Shown: piece by piece, positions 57,001 to 64,000 of the stretch
Layout of the letters: each line of letters starts with the position of its first letter
Position numbering within the stretch: position 1 is the first letter of the stretch
DNA from: Bradysia coprophila
Taxonomy: Eukaryota; Arthropoda; Insecta; Diptera; Sciaridae
Assembly (NCBI RefSeq): GCF_014529535.1
Contig: NW_023503584.1
Span: 2,701,005-2,765,004 of the forward strand
Direction: 5' to 3'
DNA length: 64,000 bases
Program-made: the position numbers and the translations under genes
The notes under the pieces: model-generated
Databases searched by the model: none
What the model saw: the letters and a program-made list of their open reading frames with translations, nothing else
Told to the model about the DNA's origin: nothing

Positions 57001-60000
57001 TAACATTATGTCGTGCGTGCCGTAGAATATCATTTTCAATAGCAGTGGCGGTGCACAAAAGGACGACGTTGCCTTTGGATTAAAATAAAAACTTGAAAAT
57101 AGGACACACAACCGTTGATGATTTTTCAAATCCAATGCGTCTTTCATGGAAAATTCATCGTCACTTTGGGCATTGTTTTGCGGCGATGTTGGACGTTTCG
57201 CTTTCTGTGCCACTGAAAAGGTAGACAATGACAATGGATTTGTAATGAATGCTGGTGAATTGATGTGAACTCACTTGTCAACGTCTTTGGATACCGTCCA
57301 CCACGCGCTCTATAGCTGGCCCAAAGACCTTGAATCTCCTTACTATCAGCCGATGCAGTTATTTTATGTGTGAGAAATTGATGCACTGGATTTAGCTATA
57401 TACGTGAGTGAGGTGAGCAAATCGCACTGATGCAACAAATACACAACACTAACCTTGGTATTGACGTCTTGCAGTACAAGCGGTTCAATGGGAGCACTTT
57501 TCCCGGAACAATCGGACCATTGTTTCGAATAAAACAGTTCATGAGGGAAATAGCTGCGTAGGGTGCACTTTCTGCCTGGTTCCGTTTCGAGAAATGGAAG
57601 CGGAAACGAAACAAATGGACTGACGGATAAAATAGTCGAAGTTAGCGCTGTCTTGAATTTGTTGTCGTAGGGCAGTTGAACGGCAAATTCCACCGACGTT
57701 TCGTGATCGAAGACACTGGGTGAAAGGTCGGTCGCCCGTAGTGGATCCGAGAAATCTTGAACGTTTTCTTTTGTTATAATTTTCTCTTCGGCTTTCTGGG
57801 CGACCTTCGACGATTTATTTGGCTGAACTGGTAGATCATTAGCAGCGGTCTCTGAGTCATTGTGTGGACCAAATTGTCTGATTTCGTCCGCACTACTTTC
57901 ACTAAATTTCGATGGACTGTGCTCTTTGGAATCGAATATGCTAAGTTTCGGCGACGGTGGACGGGCGAATTCGTCTAACAGGAATGACAACTCCAATCTC
58001 CAATTAAATCGCGTGAACAGCAGAAACAGCGCCACTTTTTTCACTTTCACCAATTCACTGTTCGTACCTCCGCGAAGCAGCACACAGCTAGCTCGTTGGC
58101 TCGACCCGATTTCGAAGAACATCAGAGTCTTCGGAACTCCACGGTCGTCGTTGAAATTTTGTATGAAGAAGCGATCGCACGATCCGAGTTTGGGACGACC
58201 GACATTTGAATCGATCGAATCGACAATGTCACATTTCAGACAGCGTGCCACTCTCTCCAGCACAGAAATTTTCACATCCAACACCAGTGTAATGCCTTCA
58301 TTCCGTAGCATATCTTGTGCGATTCCTGCAACGGCCTTATGCACCAGTACAACGTTCGGTTTAAGGCTTAAAATGCGCGCTGTGACATTCCGAAGGGATT
58401 CTCGCTCCTGAAGCAGTGTGTTTTCAATCGTCACGAATTTGTCCTCTTTTCGCTGGTAAACGATCGCACACTTTAACAGTAGCACCTTCGGATGATCGAT
58501 TGTCGTTGCCATTTCTTTGTGTACAACATTTTTCGTAAACACCGCTCCACCCACGATTCGGGACTCATTTCTCGATCCACCCGGTACTTTTTTGAAATTC
58601 ACGAAGTTCCGGATGTCCATCAGATTTCTGGAATCTTTTGCATCCGTCATTCCACATAGATCAGGACGAATTGAGTTTGCCACACGAGCGCAGAGTGGTA
58701 CAAGTGTTTTTGCCCAAGACTGATCGAGGTTCTCGCTATTGAGAAGTTGTGCTGAAAATGGAGATAGAAACTGGTCAGTAGGTTGGAGTTGGAAGTTATT
58801 GTCATTGACAGCGTAGTACTTACACAGTAGCAACTCCTCGTGGTTACAAAAAGCCTCCATCAACGATTTCGAACCAGCCGTAGAAAGTACAGAACTTTCG
58901 TCCTCAAAGTCTTTGGTAGTTGCGAAACCAAAACTGTCTTGGGTGTTCGTGGGCAAAGGATCTGTGGAATAAGACAATGTCATCATGTCATTGTACCGTA
59001 AACGGTGGAACGTTTCGATTTTCTTACCATCCAACCATCCCAAACTGTCTGGATTCGGTCGACTCAAATGCACAGAACTTGCCTCCAAATCCAAATCCAA
59101 TTGAAACGATCCACTATGACTCATACTCTCATCGATTCGCAACAATTTGTAGAAGACATTCTCGTCGAATGACGCAGCGGCAGCTTCTTCAGTGCTGACG
59201 ATCTGACTTAGTGGAACCAGAAATCCAGCAGCTATCATGGCATTCAAAATGGCCACCGCCTGAATATTGTTCGACGACTTTTGGTTGGCAATCAAAAACG
59301 ACACCAAATCGGATCCACGATTTTGGTAGGACAAAGCTTTTGTCATCTCTTCATACAGCGACTTTAGGGAGTTCGATTGCTGTAAAATGTTTTTCCGATC
59401 GGCATTCGATAGCGTTGAATTTAACTGTGAAACTAGTCGCTCTTCTTGGTAGCCGATTGAAATTTTACGATGCCGTTGGGACGTATTTGAGTCTTGAGGA
59501 TCGTTTGTGCTCTGATGCGAGAATTTACTCGATAGATCCTCTTGCAGCGCTTGCAGATCTAATTTCAAATCGGAATTTATCTCCGACGATTTGAGGTAGT
59601 CCAGTACGATTTTTGAACAGTACGTGCACACCTTTAGGTCCCCTATAAAGAGAATGTGTGCTGATAGGATGAAGGCAATTAATTTTCGATGATCTAGCAT
59701 ACCAGAACAATTGATGATTTTCCCCGGTACGACTTGATTGCAGCATTTTGAACAGAAAATTTGACCGCACAAGCGGCAATGATGTTTTCGTCGGAATGTT
59801 GAAAACTTTTGCGAACACTCGTAACATTCCTTTGATTTTGAGTCTGGCATCCAAAACTTTTGCAGCTCGGTGTCCTTATAGCTCGTCAAGTTCTGAAACG
59901 ATTGAATCGGTGAGCAAAGAATGATCGGGACATAATGAAGGGTTGCGGTGGGTTACATTATTTCTGAGAGCCATAAGATTACTGATACGATGTATGACAC

Positions 60001-60480
60001 TGGAAGGATTGCGTTCCAGAGGCACATCGGAAGGAAATTCATCGGGCTAAAATTGGACACAAAAAATGTCAGAAAGCGCACAGTCACCAATAAATAAACA
60101 TCAATCACCTTTTCGCCAGAATCATCAACGGAAATGCTGTCACTCGTTGTTGGAGTTGGAGTTGATGATTTCTGCTCACCACTGACTGGTTCATTCGATT
60201 CTGGCTTTAAAGTTGGATTTAAAGATTCAGTTGCTGGTGTATGCTGTCCCGATGTTGCGAAATAATCGGAATTCGAACGCGACACATGCACTGGACTGTT
60301 TGTGGATGATCCACTGACATTCACAATATTGCCCGGTGGCGGTACATTGACCGTATTGTAACCGCTGTTGTAGGCGTTGGTAAGTTTATTAACGAATTTT
60401 GTTAAAAATGTTTCCGGTTCCGCGTCGAAATCTCGAGCGAATTCGGTTAGTTTCGTTGGTGAATGTAAATTGCGATTCAT
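54026..60480 (-). CDS. PIKFYVE: PIKfyve/Fab1, phosphatidylinositol-3-phosphate 5-kinase
   Basis: Fifteen coding exons: 60480-60109, 60046-59957, 59892-59703, 59642-59028, 58961-58824, 58751-57454, 57395-57275, 57212-56918, 56820-56680, 56619-55046, 54976-54814, 54752-54595, 54531-54370, 54282-54144, 54074-54026. They sum to 5,505 nt, or 1,834 aa, normal for insect Fab1. The enzyme makes PI(3,5)P2 on endosomes and lysosomes. Domains: FYVE finger (about 170-235; CYEC, RRKHHCRLCG, CSKC), TCP1/Cpn60-like domain (about 500-780; MDIRNFVNFKKVPGG, LLLKCAIVYQR, LLRGG), Cys-rich linker (about 900-1090), and PIP-kinase domain (about 1540-1834; GGKSGSKF, K1618 in DDRFVLKEM, FDLKGSDRNR, MDYSLLVGL, D1773 in GIIDYIRTYT). 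Several introns of 60-75 bp are in-frame, so unspliced ORFs look longer. ANAPC13 lies 108 bp upstream on the same strand. Confidence 0.96.
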
Positions 60481-60588
60481 TTTCTCAGAAATTGTTTTTA
60501 TTTTGCTCTTCGACTCTATTGTTCTCACTCAATTTTCACAAATAAAAAAGTTTTTTTTAGTCTCACAATAATTGTCCGTCTTTTTAAC

Positions 60589-61219
60589 TTAAGCGCCCGA
60601 TATTTGATCGTTGATTGCAAGCTCCGGTGCTAGAGCATTCAAAGCCAAATCGTTCCACTTTTGCTCCTAAAAATTTGAACGGAAATTGCGATTAACAACG
60701 GAACGAATCGTTCTCCGTTTCCATTTACCTGTTCGCTCATCGTTAACAATGGATCACTGTTGTCTGCTTCTGGATCGGGCAGTTCCTCCGACGGTACGGT
60801 GATGTGATCGAATGGTAATTCGTCTTGGCGCCATTCGTTGTCGACCACCTCAAGCAAATATCCGTTAGCTGGTGGCTGGTAGAAGAAAAATTCAACCGTT
60901 TGAGACGTAAGGAAAAACTTTTAGAAACGACCAACAAAACGAATCGCTATTCGTTCAATCACGGTCGTGGTTCAATCTACAGATTTGTTTAATGTGTCAC
61001 GAGATCTTTTACTTCATTTGTTTTAACATTTATTTTAAGAAAATTCTATTTGGAACTAGTCGCTTATGCTCATCATCGTTGTCGATGAACATATGACTTC
61101 CTCGACTAAATTTTTAATTTTGAAAGTAACATCCACCCACAACAACAAAACAGAAAAAAAAACTTTTTCTTTTTGCGTAGACGCCAACTAAGCACACAAT
61201 TACTAACCTGACTGTCCAT
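60589..61219 (-). CDS. ANAPC13: Anaphase-promoting complex subunit 13
   Basis: Three exons (61219-61208, 60875-60729, 60666-60589) encode 78 aa, similar to the 74 aa of human APC13. Exon 1 holds only MDSQ. The core GYLLEVVDNEWRQDELPFD, PSEELPDPEADN and QKWNDLALNAL matches the family's conserved LxxVDDxWRxDxLPxxxI, LPEPExDN and KWTDLAL blocks. APC13 is a small structural subunit that stabilises TPR subunits of the APC/C ubiquitin ligase controlling mitotic exit. The stop codon is only 108 bp from the PIKfyve start on the same strand. The upstream region (to about 61,700) shows no repeat next to the ATG. Confidence 0.93.
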
Positions 61220-61861
61220 CGTAATAATGGTATACCAAATCGATCGAAGAATTGCTCTTGGCTCGAATTGCTTAATCAATTTCGCTTATTAACAACAAAA
61301 GGCCCATGAAAACTTTTTTGTGTAGAAATGATGTAAACGAATAAAAAAAAACTTAGAAAATGACAGTTCGTAACAGCTGATGTGAACAGTGTTGCCAGAA
61401 TAAATTAAATATTGTTCTCCCGCGACTAAAATAATTGGAAAGCGTTGGAAGAAGTAAAATGCAGGTAGCTTAGAGAACCGAATTGAATCATTAGTGTGAG
61501 GTATGTCATCGATCAGAAGTTAATTAGGGCACTATCACAAATGTCTTCCTTAGTTTCCATTAGAAATCCAAGTGCTGTATTGGCTTTGTAACAGTCATTT
61601 TCATTTTATATGTGTTCCAACAACACTGTTTGCTTTGTATGTGCACTGTGCAGTGTTGTTGAAATTAATTCTGAAGGTGAGGTAGTGCGCTAGTGGACAA
61701 AGAAAATTGGCGCATTAAATAAATGGGACCCGAATTTTTGGTTGGTTGGTTGGTATTTGCCGCTGCGTTAATAAGAGGCCAAATAATGACCGTTAAAAAA
61801 ATCTGTTCTTGTGTATGTTATTGGAGTGTAATGATAATACGAGTAATTGACTATTTGCATG

Positions 61862-62948
61862 ATGATTACGAGTTCAACGAGGTATATCTCATCTCTATCG
61901 GAATTGTCGTTTTCGTGGTAGAGCTGTTTGAAAAATCGTTTAGTCGGGTAATAAGGGCTAGACATCGTTCAAATTTTAGGGGATTGTAGTACTAGACTAG
62001 GCAGATCATACAAGATATCAAATACCGCGGACCGTTGGGCTGTACTGGCTCGAGTGACTGTATTAAGAAAAATGTTTCTCTGACCAGTGACACCTGCGCG
62101 CATCAACAAACCTGTTGGTCAACGGTTCCATGTGAAAGACTTGACTCCGTACTTCCTAAAAGGATAAAAACTTAGGCTGGAGGGTTTATTGGCTATAGAG
62201 ATTGGGCAATTTCTAAAATGTCATCTAGTACTCCAAAGAAATTTCGACCGATTGTCGACTACTTTTATTTTTTTTAACCTTTTTGATTTACAAAGTTGCC
62301 TGATACCTCAGCTTTCCAATGATAAGTTTCCCGACTTTATCTTACATAAAATGCGATTTTGGCTTACTTTTTTGATGCAGCCGAGTTTGTGGTTGGATTT
62401 GGATGCGTGTGATAAATGTTCCTCGAACCTTGGCAACATTATGGAACCGTACCAAGAAAACTATAAATTCACATGAGAGTGGGTGATCAAAGTTCCCGAT
62501 GGTCACTTTTTATCAGAAATTTTCGTTTTCATTTAGTATAAATGGAAAATTAAAATGAAAAATATTGTTTTTCCGATTGTTGGTAACATTTTAGAAATTG
62601 ACCTTCCTTTTATAGCCAATAAACCCTCCAGCCCAAGTTACAATACTTTTAGTAGGTAGGGAGTCTATGCCTTCCAATGGAATCCTCAACGGTCAGGTTT
62701 GTTGATGCGCGCGTCATTAGTAATAGAAACATTTTTCTTAATACTGGAGCTAGTACAGCAAACGGTCCGAACATTTTTAATGTATCGTGTGATCGGCCTA
62801 GTCTAGCACTACAATCCCCGAAAAGTTGAACGAAGTCGACGCCTTATTACAGATAATCAGGGTGAAAAAAAAATCCACCTGGAACCACCACTACCCCGAA
62901 AACGACAATTCCGAAAGAGGTGAGATATACATCGTAAAATTCGTAATG
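61862..62948. mobile_element. Element with about 335-bp imperfect inverted repeats
   Basis: The left arm 61862-62197 and the right arm 62611-62948 are complementary (TCGGAATTGTCGTTTTCG, GGGGATTGTAGTNCTAGAC, GGCTGGAGGGTTTATTGGCT on the left). The 410-bp centre has no transposase. The true outer boundaries may lie further out, because weak complementarity continues. Small ORFs at 61723-61989 and 62189-62476 are by-products. Confidence 0.75.
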
Positions 62949-63212
62949 AAGCAAGAATTTCATGGGTTACACTTCAAAAATCCTGATACGTTGAATTTAT
63001 CCTCCATACAAATTGTTTGAAGAATTCGCGATTTCACTCTCAACAACGAGGAAATGTTGCATCAATTCTTCGTACTATTCAACCAAGAATTTGGATCAAA
63101 TATTTCATTTAGAAAATATGTAAAGTCCTGGTAATAATAAACCATTATTTTTTCGCATAATAAAAGATATATCTGGTGATTATGTACATATACATTGTAC
63201 CAGTAGGCATGT

Positions 63213-63653
63213 ATCAGTCAAAAACCTTAAAGGGTAAATGTGACGCAAGTCCTTTATCTTACTTACAAAATAACTGATATCGCTGAGGGTGACGCATGGT
63301 GCTCCGTTATTATAAGTTTTATCAACAAAAAATTGACCTAAAAATTTGTGAAAGAAATTTTTACAATAAGAAATTTGCGTCACAAGTAGCAGATGATTCT
63401 GTTTTCTTTCGTTTAAATTCTTTCAGTACATTTTTTAACCATTTTCCCAACAATAGGTTTCTCAACATCTGCCACTTGTGACGTAAATTTCTTATTGTAA
63501 AAATTTCCTTCACAAATTTTTAGGTCAATTTTTTGTTGATAAAACTTTTGCGTACGGCGCACGATGCGTCACCCTCAGCAATATCAGTTATTTTATAAGT
63601 AAGATAAAGGGCTTGCGTCATATACATACCCTTTAAGGGTTTTTTGACTGATA
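63213..63653. mobile_element. Foldback element with about 180-bp arms
   Basis: Arms 63213-63391 and 63470-63653 are complementary from ATCAGTCAAAAACC at the outside (GGTTTTTTGACTGAT on the right) to AAATTTGCGTCACAAGTNGC at the inside, with a loop of about 80 bp. Related sequence is inserted at 23663-23885. No coding capacity. Confidence 0.85.
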
Positions 63654-63679
63654 TCACCACTTTTGTAAGTATGTCATTT

Positions 63680-64000
63680 GACAACATCAAAAAACGTTAT
63701 GGAAATTAAAAAATTCTGGAGAAAACAGTCTGAATCTTAAAATCTAGAAAACAATCTTGGAACACCTCACTTATATCGAAAATAACCCAAAAACACTGAA
63801 AATCCGACGGAAGTTAGATAGTGCCAGAAGAATCTGACATCCCAAAATTTAGGAACCAGCCTTGAAACACCTCACTCATGTCGAAAATAACCCAAATACA
63901 TCGAAAATTCCCATAGAAGTTAGGAAGTGTCAGAGAAACCATCTGTCATCCCAAGATTTAGGAGCCAACATCGGAACACCTCACTTATATCGAAAATAAC
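63680..64000. repeat. Tandem repeat, unit about 105-109 bp, cut by the window edge
   Basis: AACACCTCACTTATATCGAA and close variants start at 63761, 63866 and 63975, each followed by AAATAACCCAAA and a GACATCCCAAAATTTAGGA-like block. The array continues beyond the end of the window. Confidence 0.85.

Noticed and set aside
61723-62476. ORFs of 88 and 95 codons near the window end
   Set aside because: One runs into an inverted-repeat arm and the other spans the element's centre; neither has a domain or splice context.

Overview
This is eukaryotic, AT-rich chromosomal DNA from an insect, most likely a nematoceran fly. Genes have short GT-AG introns (often about 55-70 bp), and three conserved animal genes are recognisable: ZRANB2, ANAPC13 and PIKfyve/Fab1. 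The space between them is packed with short inverted-repeat transposons. A fungus-gnat or gall-midge type genome is my guess, not something the sequence proves. No bacterial, organellar, rRNA or tRNA signal was seen.

Layout. 1-4.9 kb: hairpin elements, no gene. 4.9-9.5 kb: ZRANB2-like splicing factor (+), tail to tail with a multi-exon gene (-) whose EYRxxF repeats recall microtubule-associated proteins. 11.7-13.6 kb: six-exon DUF4246 gene (+) with a 2-oxoglutarate-dioxygenase-like HxE...H...R set. 14-15.2 kb: nested elements. 16.7-18.9 kb: a two-exon unknown gene (+) whose intron holds a large foldback element. 21.8-23.2 kb: single-exon F-box/LRR gene (-) lying between direct repeats. 23.5-35.4 kb: gene-poor, with MITEs, nested insertions, a 145-bp tandem array and an inverted tandem array. 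35.4-37.5 kb: a 2-kb transposon with a 7-bp target duplication, loaded with 36-bp palindromic repeats. 37.5-46.5 kb: four tandem paralogues (-) for secreted LRR proteins of about 402 aa. 47.0-53.3 kb: a 6.3-kb transposon with long terminal inverted repeats and a 577-aa DDE-like transposase. 54.0-61.2 kb: PIKfyve (15 coding exons, 1,834 aa) and, 108 bp upstream on the same strand, ANAPC13. 61.2-64 kb: more inverted-repeat elements and a tandem array running off the window.

Functionally the genes are a mix: housekeeping (RNA splicing, endosomal PI(3,5)P2 synthesis, anaphase-promoting complex), a probable microtubule protein, a substrate-adaptor type F-box protein, a putative Fe(II)/2OG oxygenase, and an expanding secreted LRR family. 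Nothing suggests one pathway. The most unusual content is the mobile DNA, especially the palindrome-array element at 35.4-37.5 kb and the 6.3-kb element at 47-53.3 kb. Exon boundaries were read by eye from splice consensus and reading frame; every complete multi-exon model given here sums to a multiple of three.
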